Origin: Spirosoma arboris
GTDB lineage: Bacteria > Bacteroidota > Bacteroidia > Cytophagales > Spirosomataceae
Length of the DNA stretch: 64,000 bases
Direction of reading: 5' to 3'
Assembly: GCF_009754945.1 (NCBI RefSeq)
Contig: NZ_WPIN01000002.1
Span: 310,001-374,000, forward strand
Numbering within the stretch: the stretch's first letter is position 1; each line of letters starts with the position of its first letter. This document shows positions 26,733-35,772 of the stretch, one piece after another. The translations under genes and the position numbers were made by a program. The notes beneath the pieces were generated by a model. The model searched no databases. It worked only from the letters and a program-made list of their open reading frames with translations, and was not told where the DNA came from.

Positions 26733-27869
26733 ATGACTATTTCTCCCTTTGACCTGATCTTATTGCTGGGTAGTATTCAGGGGGCTATTCTGGCATCTCT
26801 TCTCTGGTTCAATACAAAAGGTCGTCAGCTATCGAACCGGCTGCTGGCGACGCTCATTGGGCTGCTGGCATCAATGAGTTTTGCGGTAGGGCATCCCATT
26901 ACAAATCGTTGGGTAATCTTCGTGCTGGATTTAATTCCGCTTATTATTGCCATGCCCATTGGCCCGCTCGTTTACTTTTATACAAAGTCGATGCTGGACC
27001 CGGCTTTTCAATTCGGCAAATCCGAACGACGTCATTTTTATCCAACTGTTCTGGATCTAGGCTCGAAATTCATAGGCTGGGTTTTCATTATCGGCATGCT
27101 GCTAGGTTTTTTTGAGCAGAAAAATGGTCCTCGTTGGGGAGACGCTATGGACCAATACGATACGTATGTTGATATTCCCCGCTGGCTATCGGCTACTGTT
27201 TATCTGTTCCTGACCAGGCGTTTGCTTCGTCAATATCAAGTAACTACGCGAAATCAGCAGGCAGGTCAACTCCGTCCTATGCGCTGGCTCTGGCAGTTTG
27301 TTAATGTATTTCTCGTTTTTCAGGTCATCTGGTTTATTCATTTAGTGCCTTATATCATTCCTTTTTCGCGCGGTCCTTTACTGGATCGGTTTGGCTGGTA
27401 TCCGGTATATATTCCTATTACTATTCTGATTTACTGGCTGGGTTTTAAGGGCTATCTGTACACACGCTCGGAAAACGTACTAGCGAAATCATCAGGCTCG
27501 GACTTATCTCCGCAAACGATTGATCAGGTTGTGAACTCACTGACCAAAGCGATGGAGCAGGAGAAGCTTTTTTTAGATCCTGAGCTGACCGTCGACAAAT
27601 TAGGGCAACAGTTGCAACTCCCAGCGAAACTGATTTCGGCAGTACTCAATCAGCACCTGCACAAAAATTTCAACGGTTTCGTAAACGAATACCGAGTCGA
27701 TGAAGTGAAACGGCGGTTAATCGATCCGGCGTACGAACACCTTACCCTCACCGGTATTGCCTTTGACTGTGGATTCAATTCGCAGGCTACCTTTCAGCGT
27801 ACATTTAAGCAGCTAACGGGAGTTTCGCCGGGAGAATACCTTAAAAATTCCTCTCAAATCGGGATTTGA
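26733..27869 (+). CDS. Membrane-bound AraC-family transcriptional regulator
   Basis: 378 residues. The N-terminal 240 hold about seven membrane segments (FDLILLLGSIQGAILASLLW and others). The C-terminal 110 are an AraC DNA-binding domain with two HTH units: DKLGQQLQLPAKLISAVLNQ and LTGIAFDCGFNSQATFQRTF, ending KQLTGVSPGEYLK. Bacteroidota have many such membrane regulators, thought to sense a signal in or across the membrane. It starts 29 bases after the lipoprotein gene. Confidence 0.92.
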   Translation: MTISPFDLILLLGSIQGAILASLLWFNTKGRQLSNRLLATLIGLLASMSFAVGHPITNRWVIFVLDLIPLIIAMPIGPLVYFYTKSMLDPAFQFGKSERRHFYPTVLDLGSKFIGWVFIIGMLLGFFEQKNGPRWGDAMDQYDTYVDIPRWLSATVYLFLTRRLLRQYQVTTRNQQAGQLRPMRWLWQFVNVFLVFQVIWFIHLVPYIIPFSRGPLLDRFGWYPVYIPITILIYWLGFKGYLYTRSENVLAKSSGSDLSPQTIDQVVNSLTKAMEQEKLFLDPELTVDKLGQQLQLPAKLISAVLNQHLHKNFNGFVNEYRVDEVKRRLIDPAYEHLTLTGIAFDCGFNSQATFQRTFKQLTGVSPGEYLKNSSQIGI

Positions 27870-27919
27870 GTAGATCAAGACGTGTTTTTCGATCAGTTTT
27901 GGCCGAAAAGCAACGCACT

Positions 27920-29293
27920 ATGAACCGTTCATGTTGGGCTATTGTCGCTCTGACCATTCATTGTCTAACTAATTCTGTTAGCGCCCAATCTACTAAAACA
28001 ACCGCCCAAAAGCTTGACGAATACCTGACCGTAGCCGCCGACATCCATCGGTTCAATGGCACTGTCCTGATCGCCCAAAAAGGAGCGACTCTACTTCAAA
28101 AAGGGTACGGCTGGCGAAATGAATCGAGTAAAACCCCCAACGACACAAACAGCATTTATCAGCTTGGGTCAATTACCAAAACGTTTACAGGCGCGGCCAT
28201 TCTGCAATTGCAGGAAGAGAAAAAGCTATCTGTCAAAGACAAGCTGAGTAAATACCTGCCCGACTATCCCAATGGCGATCAGATCACCATCGAGCAGTTA
28301 TTCGCTCATACGTCAGGCATTTACGACTACAAAGCAGTGCTCTACAGCAAAGACAGTCTGGAGTTTACCCGCCCCGTTACAAAAGAGCGAGTCCTCGCTA
28401 CATTCAAAGACAAGCCGTTGACCAACAAACCGGGGAAACAGGTCAACTATACGAATTCCGGGTATTTTTTGCTGGGCCTGATTATCGAAAAAGTAACGCA
28501 AAAACCGTTTGAGACCGTTATCCGGGAGCAGTTTCTCAATCCACTCCAACTCACGCGAACGGGCTTTGATTTTATCAATTTAAAAAGGCCAGATAGAACA
28601 ACCGGCTATACGTACTGGAAAGATTCTGTTTTAGTAGCTGTTCGTCCGCTCGATTCAACAGCGGCTTATGCTGCTGGTGGCATGTATAGTTCGGTGGGTG
28701 ATTTGTACCGTTGGGCACAGGCTATACGAACCAATCAATTTTTTAAGCCAGCTTCCCAGGCATTGTCTTTTACGCCCATTAAACCCGGAAACTGGGGCTA
28801 CGGCTGGGGTGTCAATTATTTCGTGAACCATAAAAAGCTGGTATTTCAGAACGGGAACCTCCCCGGATTCGCGACCTTTTTTGTACTTATTCCGGAGGAT
28901 GAGGTCGTCCTGATTATGCTGGCCAATGTCGATGATACATCCGACATGACCACGCTGGAGCCGATGCTTAAAGACTTGCTTTTTATTACGTATGGCATGC
29001 CTTACCAACTGCCGGTTAGTTTCAAAACGGTTCGGGTTAGTGAAGCGATTTTACAGCAATACGCAGGAAAATACCAGCTTGATCCGAAACGAATCTTAGC
29101 CATTACGCTTGATCAGAACAGGTTATTCCTACAAGTGACGGGGCAGGAACGATTCGAGATATTCCCATCCAGTGAAACCGACTTTTTCCTCAAGGCCGTC
29201 AACGCTCAATTAACCTTCCAGAAAGATACCAGCGGGCGAGTTACGCAGGTCGTCGTTCATCAAAACGGCGACCTGGTGGCGAAACGATTGTAA
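27920..29293 (+). CDS. Class C beta-lactamase-related serine hydrolase, exported
   Basis: 457 residues from MNRSCWAIVALTIHCLTNSV with a signal peptide ending near SAQ. The catalytic SxxK lies in YQLGSITKTFTGAAILQLQE and the YxN in VNYTNSGYFLLG; HTSGIYDY is also typical. A C-terminal domain of about 100 residues (QYAGKYQLDPKRILAITLDQ) follows, as in many DUF3471-type hydrolases. The substrate may be a D-amino-acid peptide or an ester. The frame is open 54 bases further upstream from a TTG overlapping the AraC gene, but the ATG with the signal peptide is preferred. Confidence 0.9.
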   Translation: MNRSCWAIVALTIHCLTNSVSAQSTKTTAQKLDEYLTVAADIHRFNGTVLIAQKGATLLQKGYGWRNESSKTPNDTNSIYQLGSITKTFTGAAILQLQEEKKLSVKDKLSKYLPDYPNGDQITIEQLFAHTSGIYDYKAVLYSKDSLEFTRPVTKERVLATFKDKPLTNKPGKQVNYTNSGYFLLGLIIEKVTQKPFETVIREQFLNPLQLTRTGFDFINLKRPDRTTGYTYWKDSVLVAVRPLDSTAAYAAGGMYSSVGDLYRWAQAIRTNQFFKPASQALSFTPIKPGNWGYGWGVNYFVNHKKLVFQNGNLPGFATFFVLIPEDEVVLIMLANVDDTSDMTTLEPMLKDLLFITYGMPYQLPVSFKTVRVSEAILQQYAGKYQLDPKRILAITLDQNRLFLQVTGQERFEIFPSSETDFFLKAVNAQLTFQKDTSGRVTQVVVHQNGDLVAKRL

Positions 29294-29338
29294 GCCATTT
29301 AGTCTGTTGAACCCCTTTTAAGCCCTAATCAATGAATT

Positions 29339-30877
29339 ATGAAATTTATCTATAGCATCTTCCTTTTCCTCATTGCCAATTCACTATACGCCCAACCAGG
29401 GACGGACTCTTTATGCACCAAAATTCTACAACCTGCCGATATGCAGGCCGACTTTCGCTACTTCCGTCGATTGCTGGAAGAAACGCATCCGGGTCTGTAC
29501 AGATACACACCCAAAGTAGTCATGCAGGCAAAGCTGGACAGCATTGACCGAACGTTTACGCAACCAGCCCCTTTTTACAATTTCTTCCGAACCATTGAAG
29601 CACTAGTTGCCGATATCCATTGCGCCCATACGCATGCGCTACCAGAAAAAAACTGGCGAGCGCAGTTCAATAAAGTCCAGAAAACTATTCCATTTTTTAT
29701 ACTGTCAGCCCAAAAACGCTTTTTCGTGCTACTCAACGGCACAACCGATCAAACCGTCAAACCCGGCTTTGATTTACTGAGCATCAACGGACAATCGATG
29801 GACGATGTGCAGCAGCAGTTATACCGGCATCATTGGGCTGATGGTTATATCCAATCATCGAAAAGCCAGATACGGGGCGAGTTTTTTGCCTTGTTTTATT
29901 ATTGGTTCGTGGGTCAGCCGGATACGTATTCGCTTAGGTTTCGCAGCCTCACGGGCGATACGTTACAGATTACTGCACCCGGGAAACCATTCAACGAATC
30001 ACTCCGACAAATGATCAAAAACCCGGTCAACAAGCAGATGGTGGACTGGTATGTCAACAAAAAACACAAGCATCCCTGGCGGCTCCATTTCTCTGATACG
30101 CTGGCGAATACGGCTATTCTCCGACTCGATGGATTCGGTGGTGAAGGTGCCAGAAATAGCACTGAAGCCGTAACCGTTTTTCAGGTCTTTATGGATAAGA
30201 CTATGGCCAAGCTGGAAAAGCAAGGCACCCGACACTTGATCATCGATGTTAGAGGCAATACGGGTGGTTGGGATAGCCAGGGTATTGAGTTATTCACCTA
30301 TCTGATGAAAACTGATTCGGCCGTGCCCTATTACACGCGCCAGCATAGCATTACCAACGGCGACGGCAGTAGCAGCGAATTCCTCCAGTTTTCAGACCTT
30401 TCCGAAGCCGACCGAAAAAACGCGAAGAACGAACTGACACCTGAAGCTGACGGCACGTTTACGCTCAAACAAGACAGTGGAATCGATTCAACGGGCCGAA
30501 CCCCAAAACGGTATGCGCCTAAGCCCAATCGGTTCAAGGGTAGCGTTTATATTTTAATGAATGGAGAAAGTGCCTCAACCGCATCGGAGTTTCTGGCCGT
30601 TGCGCATGCCAATAAAGTGGGCGTGTTTATAGGCGCAGAGTCCGGTGGCGCTTATGAAGGGGGCAACGGGGGCAGTTTCATTACCCTCGAACTCCCAAAA
30701 TCAGGCATACAGGTAACAACGCCCCTGGTTTATTACAACGACGCCGTGCCTGAGCCAAAGCAGAAAGGACGGGGCACATTGCCCGATTACGACATCCCCA
30801 TTACACGAACTGATATCCTGAATCATACTGATTCTCAATTAAATTTTGTAGTAACATTAATTCGGAAACAGCCTTGA
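29339..30877 (+). CDS. S41-family peptidase, exported
   Basis: 512 residues with a signal peptide (MKFIYSIFLFLIANSLYAQ). A helical N-terminal region precedes a tail-specific-protease core: ILRLDGFGGEGARNS, HLIIDVRGNTGGWDSQGIEL, and the catalytic-Ser block YILMNGESASTASEFLAVAH. The C-terminus ends in the usual DYDIPITRTDILN. S41 enzymes cleave proteins near C-termini. It follows the beta-lactamase-like gene by 45 bases and is probably co-transcribed. A perfect 34 bp hairpin starts 4 bases after the stop. Confidence 0.9.
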   Translation: MKFIYSIFLFLIANSLYAQPGTDSLCTKILQPADMQADFRYFRRLLEETHPGLYRYTPKVVMQAKLDSIDRTFTQPAPFYNFFRTIEALVADIHCAHTHALPEKNWRAQFNKVQKTIPFFILSAQKRFFVLLNGTTDQTVKPGFDLLSINGQSMDDVQQQLYRHHWADGYIQSSKSQIRGEFFALFYYWFVGQPDTYSLRFRSLTGDTLQITAPGKPFNESLRQMIKNPVNKQMVDWYVNKKHKHPWRLHFSDTLANTAILRLDGFGGEGARNSTEAVTVFQVFMDKTMAKLEKQGTRHLIIDVRGNTGGWDSQGIELFTYLMKTDSAVPYYTRQHSITNGDGSSSEFLQFSDLSEADRKNAKNELTPEADGTFTLKQDSGIDSTGRTPKRYAPKPNRFKGSVYILMNGESASTASEFLAVAHANKVGVFIGAESGGAYEGGNGGSFITLELPKSGIQVTTPLVYYNDAVPEPKQKGRGTLPDYDIPITRTDILNHTDSQLNFVVTLIRKQP

Positions 30878-30880
30878 TGC

Positions 30881-30951
30881 AGAAATTTGGAAAGCCGAAA
30901 GCGGTGCCACGGTTCTAAACCGTGGCACCGCTTTCGGCTTTCCAAATTTCT
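30881..30951. repeat. Perfect 34-bp inverted repeat, terminator-like
   Basis: Left arm 30881-30914 (AGAAATTTGGAAAGCCGAAA, then GCGGTGCCACGGTT) and right arm 30918-30951 are exact complements around CTA. The core GTGCCACGGTT recurs in the hairpin at 41.75 kb. The position after the S41 gene suits termination or mRNA protection. Confidence 0.92.
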
Positions 30952-31003
30952 ATAAACTCTCGTCCAATTCTGCGAGTTACGTAGGCACGAATCATGTCTG
31001 CGT

Positions 31004-31696
31004 ATGGCCAATTATCAACCTCTTCACGATTGGAACGTTTCGCCCACCGAAGCCGTCGCGCTGCAACAACAGTTACGCTCCCAGATTCGCATTGAGCCGT
31101 TGGCAGAACCGCCAAAAACGATTGCGGGCTGCGATATTTCATTCAATAAGTTTGAAGAAACGGTCTACGCTGGCATAGTAGTCCTGCGGCTCGATACACT
31201 GGAAACCATCGAAGAAGCGGGCGTCGTCAGCACTGCTCCATTTCCATACATTCCTGGCTTACTTTCCTTCCGCGAAATTCCGTCGCTATTGCAAGCGTGG
31301 CAGAAATTGACCATCGAACCCGATGTGGTGATGTTCGATGGTCATGGCACAGCACATCCTCGACGCATCGGAATAGCTTCACACGCGGGTCTTTTCCTGA
31401 ATCGCCCAACCTTTGGTTGTGGCAAATCGGTGCTGGTTGGTAAGTATGACGAGCCAGACTTGGAACGCGGCTCCTGGTCGCCCATGAAGCATTATGGTGA
31501 GGTTATTGGTGCGGCCTTGCGGACGAAAAACAAAGTCAATCCAGTTTATGTATCGCCCGGTCATTTAATTGATTTGGAAACCGCCATCGCGCTCACACTC
31601 CAGTGCAATGGCGGCTACCGCATTCCTGAACCAACCCGCCGGGCTCATAATCTGGTGAACGCGTTACGGCGGGGAGAAAGAGATCAGTCTACCTGA
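31004..31696 (+). CDS. nfi: Endonuclease V (deoxyinosine 3' endonuclease)
   Basis: 230 residues. Conserved blocks are all present: IAGCDISF with the catalytic Asp, PYIPGLLSFREIPSLL, VMFDGHGTAHPRRIGIASHA, and SPGHLIDLETAI. The enzyme nicks DNA (or RNA in some lineages) near inosine. It is convergent with the minus-strand repeat-protein gene, with the stops 2 bases apart. Confidence 0.95.
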   Translation: MANYQPLHDWNVSPTEAVALQQQLRSQIRIEPLAEPPKTIAGCDISFNKFEETVYAGIVVLRLDTLETIEEAGVVSTAPFPYIPGLLSFREIPSLLQAWQKLTIEPDVVMFDGHGTAHPRRIGIASHAGLFLNRPTFGCGKSVLVGKYDEPDLERGSWSPMKHYGEVIGAALRTKNKVNPVYVSPGHLIDLETAIALTLQCNGGYRIPEPTRRAHNLVNALRRGERDQST

Positions 31697-31698
31697 TT

Positions 31699-32262
31699 CT
31701 ACAGTGTAATATCGCCAACCCGACTCACTTTGTCGCCACTATATAAAATTGCCATATCGCCAATCCGACTTACTTTATCACCACTATATAAAATTGGCGT
31801 ATCACCGATTCGACTCACTTTAGCACCGGCATACAAAATTGGTGTATTACCGATTCGGCTCATTTTATCGCCATTATATAAAATTGACGTATTACCTATA
31901 CGGCTGACTTTAGCACCATTGTACAAAATTGATGTACTGCCAATTTTGTTAACTTTTTCGGTAAATGAACTTTCTGAAATCTGTTTATCTGCCAAAATGG
32001 CGACCAGGCAATTTTGGCAATTCTGACTAAAAATCGTCGAGGAAAATACACTAAAAGTGCCATCCAGATTTAGCTTAAACGTATTTTCTCCTTCATCAAA
32101 TGTGTGATATATCTGAAAGGAAAGCTCTCTTTTTTCAGATACGACTAAATGCCCCACTTTAACTATAAATACTCTATTTCCATTAATGAAATAATTAGTT
32201 ATCTGTGCATTTGCAGAGCAATAGATAAAGAGTAATAAGAGGCATAAATGTATATTTTTCAT
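31699..32262 (-). CDS. Secreted protein with 15-residue tandem repeats
   Basis: 187 residues with a signal peptide (LCLLLLFIYCSANAQ). The first half is a small unique domain with two cysteines (QNCQNCLVAIL). The second half is five tandem copies of a 15-residue unit such as GNTSILYNGAKVSRI, ending VGDITL. The regular spacing fits a stacked beta structure. Related degenerate repeats appear in many Bacteroidota secreted proteins, function unknown. Its start lies 5 bases after the stop of the 423-residue paralogue gene, so they are probably co-transcribed. Confidence 0.75.
   Translation of the reverse strand: MKNIHLCLLLLFIYCSANAQITNYFINGNRVFIVKVGHLVVSEKRELSFQIYHTFDEGENTFKLNLDGTFSVFSSTIFSQNCQNCLVAILADKQISESSFTEKVNKIGSTSILYNGAKVSRIGNTSILYNGDKMSRIGNTPILYAGAKVSRIGDTPILYSGDKVSRIGDMAILYSGDKVSRVGDITL
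31723..31947. repeat. Five tandem 45-bp coding repeats
   Basis: Five head-to-tail 45-base units, for example starting ACTCACTTTGTCGCCACTAT. Units differ at about 15-30% of positions but keep TA(T/C)AAAATTG. They encode the 15-residue repeats of the secreted protein. Exact 45-base periodicity and absence of spacers exclude CRISPR. Confidence 0.9.
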
Positions 32263-32267
32263 AATTC

Positions 32268-33539
32268 TTATACCCAGTTGGGATCATCGTTAAAAGGCAG
32301 CCTGGGGAGTACTTCGCATATCCAGCCGAGAATCTGAATACCTGGGGCAGTTAGCGAATTGGTCGTAGCGTCAAAAGAGCTGGAAGAAAGGTTGAACGAA
32401 CCAAATCCAAATGCCGATTGAGCAATACGTTTATCCTCCTCGCTCCACTTCGACGCTTTAATCTTCAGGTCTTTAATAACGATCATTGCTTTTGGAAGCG
32501 CTCTCATTACGCCATTGTTATTGCTCATTTCTCCTGTAGAATAAAATCCAGCTTTTGCGGCAAGCGAGTACCAGAGATTTGACAGATTAAAAACCTGCGG
32601 TAACATCCAGGGGCGCTGTAATGTCACCATACAATAAGAGAAACTCAGCTCAAAGCCTGACGAAGATATTACCGGCTGAGATTGATTATTTACCGGCAGC
32701 CCCACTTGCCGTACGAAGTCGTTTCTTTGCAACAATGGAACTGACAAATCGATGGTGCGCATCAGTTCTTTATTTACGGTTGGCACTTTGTTAACCTTCA
32801 CTGTTGCCAGTTTGGGCTGGGGATTCATGGTTGCTGTAAGCGTAGCAGCCATAGTACTGGCAATACTGCTCTTTGCCAACGATTTTACAGGTTGCTTCAA
32901 GGTCGTTTTCAAAGTCGTTTCATTGATCTTATTTACAAGATTATTGTTGTCGAACATCTTTGTGACCTTTGGATTAACAGCTAGTTTCAGCGCAATAGGA
33001 TTAATTTTCCATTGCAACTTCATCGTATTGAATGCAGCCTGCGGGATAGGATGCGCAGCGCCTGGAGTGGTAGACGTTTGAGTAAACGTTTTTGGCGCCC
33101 ATACATTACTAGTAGGGTCATACCAGGTACTCGGCGATGCGATAATCGTATTCCCTGTCAACTTTACCGGATCGTACGTTGGTTTCTTTTGCTGGGCATC
33201 ACTCTTCATCGCCCCAAACTGGCTGAGATAAGGTGTTTTATCACCTATGATATGCGTATCGCAAAACTGCATCGAGTCGACCATAGATGCATAGGTATCT
33301 ATCGCACTTTGCAACAAATCAGGGTTTAACACATCGTCGATTTGCGGGACAAAGTTGCTTAGAACAGTTACTTCGTTCGCGGCAATTGTAGGGTCAAAGT
33401 TGCCGGCGAACGTGAAGTCTTCAGGAGAAATCATATGGCCAAGCGGCTCAAAGGACAGAAATGTTTTACTATCATTGCCACCAGGCGCATGGGCTACAAA
33501 GAAATCTTTTACGTTTTTGACGAGATCATCCAGTTCCAT
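32268..33539 (-). CDS. Paralogue A of an unrecognised family (FSYC/RPWM proteins)
   Basis: 423 residues without signal peptide or membrane segment. The N-terminus TFLSFEPLGHMISPEDFTF matches SFISFRPIGLPIRKSDYSN of the upstream paralogue. The C-terminal region shares SFSYCMVTLQRPWMLPQVFN (paralogue B: SFSYCVADVVRPWMDTTLLN), a central (V/I)I(K/L)(D/I)SNL-like strand, and a closing GIQILGWICEVLPRLPF. The middle (about 150-270) is rich in Thr/Lys/Val/Ala and unlike paralogue B. The predicted fold is largely beta at the C-terminus. No function can be assigned. It sits between paralogue B (upstream) and the secreted repeat protein. Confidence 0.8.
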   Translation of the reverse strand: MELDDLVKNVKDFFVAHAPGGNDSKTFLSFEPLGHMISPEDFTFAGNFDPTIAANEVTVLSNFVPQIDDVLNPDLLQSAIDTYASMVDSMQFCDTHIIGDKTPYLSQFGAMKSDAQQKKPTYDPVKLTGNTIIASPSTWYDPTSNVWAPKTFTQTSTTPGAAHPIPQAAFNTMKLQWKINPIALKLAVNPKVTKMFDNNNLVNKINETTLKTTLKQPVKSLAKSSIASTMAATLTATMNPQPKLATVKVNKVPTVNKELMRTIDLSVPLLQRNDFVRQVGLPVNNQSQPVISSSGFELSFSYCMVTLQRPWMLPQVFNLSNLWYSLAAKAGFYSTGEMSNNNGVMRALPKAMIVIKDLKIKASKWSEEDKRIAQSAFGFGSFNLSSSSFDATTNSLTAPGIQILGWICEVLPRLPFNDDPNWV

Positions 33540-33574
33540 AAGTGAACGTATTTTTTAGGTGAAGGATAGAAGCC

Positions 33575-33605
33575 AAGTCAGTACACCTAAACGATGTACT
33601 GACTT
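33575..33605. terminator. Hairpin between the two paralogue genes
   Basis: AAGTCAGTAC (33575-33584) and GTACTGACTT (33596-33605) are exact complements. The T-run lies on the plus strand, while both flanking genes are on the minus strand, where an A-run precedes the stem. It may be an intercistronic stabiliser or an antisense terminator. Confidence 0.6.
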
Positions 33606-33629
33606 TTTTTACTAATTACGACAACGCGT

Positions 33630-35183
33630 TTAGTGTGTTACCGCTACAGCAGGAGTGGCGAGTTTCACACCGGTAGTAGCTGCAGTGGCCGACATGAATT
33701 CAGACGAATTGTGGCGTGGAGATGCTGGCAGGATAGTGGAGATAGAGCCAATCATCTGAACGCCGTTCACACGAAGGCCGCCAGAAATGAAGTCGTAGCT
33801 TGAATCGTCCTTATGGTTCTTGTCGCTATAAGAAGCATGAACCGAGAATGGCCCCCAGCCTACAGATCCGCCCGTACTGATGGCTTTATCAATTACGGTG
33901 CGTTGCGTGTTTGCTTCACTCCATTTGATAGTCAGGTTACTGATAAGAATAATGCTCGTTACTACCGAAGGCAGGAAGGTGGAGTTATCCGAATGATTGT
34001 CGTAAACTTGGTTGATGGTACCGTCGGAGATACAGTTTTTCTTGTAATTGCCCACCAGGAACCAGTTGTCAAGGTTCAGCAGGGTAGTATCCATCCAGGG
34101 GCGCACTACATCTGCAACGCAGTAACTGAACGAGATATCCAGACCCGTAGTCTTCAGCTTCATATCATTGAGTTCAGAACTACTTTTCACATCAGCGCCG
34201 GCACTCCAGAAACCCAGGCTAAAGCCACCGCCTGCGCTGAATGAGGAGGATTCGTTTTTGAAGTGAGATTCAGAATGGAAATCGCTGCTGCTGTAGGTCA
34301 TCCATCCGCCACCATTCTGATCGTACCAGTCGCGCGGGGTCATGAACGTATAAGGCAAATCACCAACCTTATCAAAATGCACCAGGCTATTTTCCCACTT
34401 TTGTTTGGCCCGGGTGATGAGTAACAGCGCGGGATTCTGCCCCTGGCCAGCGAGAATATTCATAGCCGTTTCAACTTCTATTTTGAAACCGAAGCCCATC
34501 CATTGTTGCCAGGCAAAATCCACATCCGACTGATAGGACTTACCGGTAATAGGCCAGCGTTGAAGATCGGTGGGGTTACTTAATGCATCGGCATAAGCGC
34601 GGTTCAGTGTTCTTACCTTGTCATTGTAAGCATCACGATATTGGACGTAAGCACTGAAATGAGGGGTTGGGTTGCCATCAGTATCCTGTAGCTTAGCCTG
34701 CGCATCTTGAATGATGTGCTTAATACTGTCATTTACATCTGCTTTCGGAGCTATAGACTGAGCGCCGTTAATCACAGCATACCATGCGTCATCTACTTTG
34801 CCCGCAGATAGATTTTCGCGATAAGCATTTTCAAGATAGAGCTTGTTATTGGTGAGATAAAACGTGTTCACATAGTTCATGAAGCTTTGGCCAATACCGG
34901 CATTCACCAACGCATTCAAATCCACAGGACTGGCAGGAGGCAGCGTTCCGTCGGCATTCGGTTGTGGAGTTGGGCCTGCATCTTTTTTAGCATCCGACAG
35001 AATTTTTTTCATTTCCGCCCCAAAAGGAGTCCACGGATTGCTGTAATCGCTCTTGCGGATCGGAAGCCCGATTGGGCGAAAGGAAATAAATGAGCCCTCA
35101 GGTTTTTTCTGAGAATGAGGATCTACACCAACGGCCTTATATTCAAGGTCGCTCAGGATTTTGAACACGTCTGGCTGTGCCAT
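33630..35183 (-). CDS. Paralogue B of an unrecognised family (FSYC/RPWM proteins)
   Basis: 517 residues, no signal peptide. N-terminal SFISFRPIGLPIRKSDYSN and C-terminal SFSYCVADVVRPWMDTTLLN are shared with paralogue A. Between them lies a helical module (about 175-270) with PTPHFSAYVQYRDAYNDKVR, LQRWPITGKSYQSDVDFAWQ and QWMGFGFKIEVETAMNIL. That module is also encoded alone by the next gene upstream. A Ser/Gly/Phe-rich stretch follows (HFKNESSSFSAGGGFSLGFW), resembling a beta-hairpin that could insert or bind. The closing block is GVQMIGSISTILPASPR. Function unknown; membrane-active or structural roles are guesses. Confidence 0.8.
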   Translation of the reverse strand: MAQPDVFKILSDLEYKAVGVDPHSQKKPEGSFISFRPIGLPIRKSDYSNPWTPFGAEMKKILSDAKKDAGPTPQPNADGTLPPASPVDLNALVNAGIGQSFMNYVNTFYLTNNKLYLENAYRENLSAGKVDDAWYAVINGAQSIAPKADVNDSIKHIIQDAQAKLQDTDGNPTPHFSAYVQYRDAYNDKVRTLNRAYADALSNPTDLQRWPITGKSYQSDVDFAWQQWMGFGFKIEVETAMNILAGQGQNPALLLITRAKQKWENSLVHFDKVGDLPYTFMTPRDWYDQNGGGWMTYSSSDFHSESHFKNESSSFSAGGGFSLGFWSAGADVKSSSELNDMKLKTTGLDISFSYCVADVVRPWMDTTLLNLDNWFLVGNYKKNCISDGTINQVYDNHSDNSTFLPSVVTSIILISNLTIKWSEANTQRTVIDKAISTGGSVGWGPFSVHASYSDKNHKDDSSYDFISGGLRVNGVQMIGSISTILPASPRHNSSEFMSATAATTGVKLATPAVAVTH

Positions 35184-35243
35184 TTTTTTGGTAGTAATAT
35201 GACTTTTGCCTACTCTTTACCGGATTTTCGGCTTACTCCGTTT

Positions 35244-35552
35244 TTATTCGGTTTTCAGAAATGAAGTATCGTCTCCTGTTGCTTTAAGCACGCTTATTGC
35301 CTGCTCGATTTCATTTTTATAACCAAGCGCAATCCATTGATTTCTTGCCTGTTGTAGCTCATCACCAAAGATCTTTCCGGTAATAGGCCAGTTGCGCATC
35401 TTAGTGAAATCCTGACTGGCTCCTTGCCTGGCCTCATTCATCTCTCGTTCTTTTTCGGTAGCGAGCTTCGCAAATTTTAGGTAAGCCTGGTATTGCGGAG
35501 TGGGACGTCCGTCTTCCAGAACCAATAGTCTTTTTGCCTCTTTGCCTTCCAT
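35244..35552 (-). CDS. Stand-alone copy of the helical module of paralogue B (102 aa)
   Basis: PTPQYQAYLKFAKLATEKER, MRNWPITGKIFGDELQQARN and QWIALGYKNEIEQAISVLKA align throughout with residues about 175-270 of the 517-residue neighbour (WPITGK is identical). The protein lacks the N- and C-terminal regions. An in-frame stop lies about 60 bases upstream of the ATG, so no larger N-terminus is hidden. It may be a partner or inhibitor derived from the module, or a decayed paralogue. It lies 60 bases before paralogue B, in the same direction. Confidence 0.7.
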   Translation of the reverse strand: MEGKEAKRLLVLEDGRPTPQYQAYLKFAKLATEKEREMNEARQGASQDFTKMRNWPITGKIFGDELQQARNQWIALGYKNEIEQAISVLKATGDDTSFLKTE

Positions 35553-35772
35553 TTTTCGCGTGATTTTTAATGAGTGCCAAGACCAAACTTTCTTATAAAA
35601 ATGCCGAAGTCAGACGTCGAGCCGCCAGCGCGCCGGACCAATGCTGTACAACAGGATTATTTATAGAACGAGCCGAAGAATTAGTGCCCACCTGGTTACA
35701 GGTTTTTGGTACCGCCTGTAGTGGGGTCAACAGAAAGGAGATTTTTACGCATTAGCGTGAGCCTATGCATTA

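Noticed and set aside
31723..31947. Regular repeats that could be a CRISPR array
   Set aside because: Units are directly adjacent with exact 45-base period and no spacers, and they lie in frame in a coding gene.
35570..35755. Plus-strand 61-codon ORF starting MSAKTKLSYKNAEV
   Set aside because: No recognisable pattern and opposite to the paralogue cluster; could be a remnant but nothing supports it.
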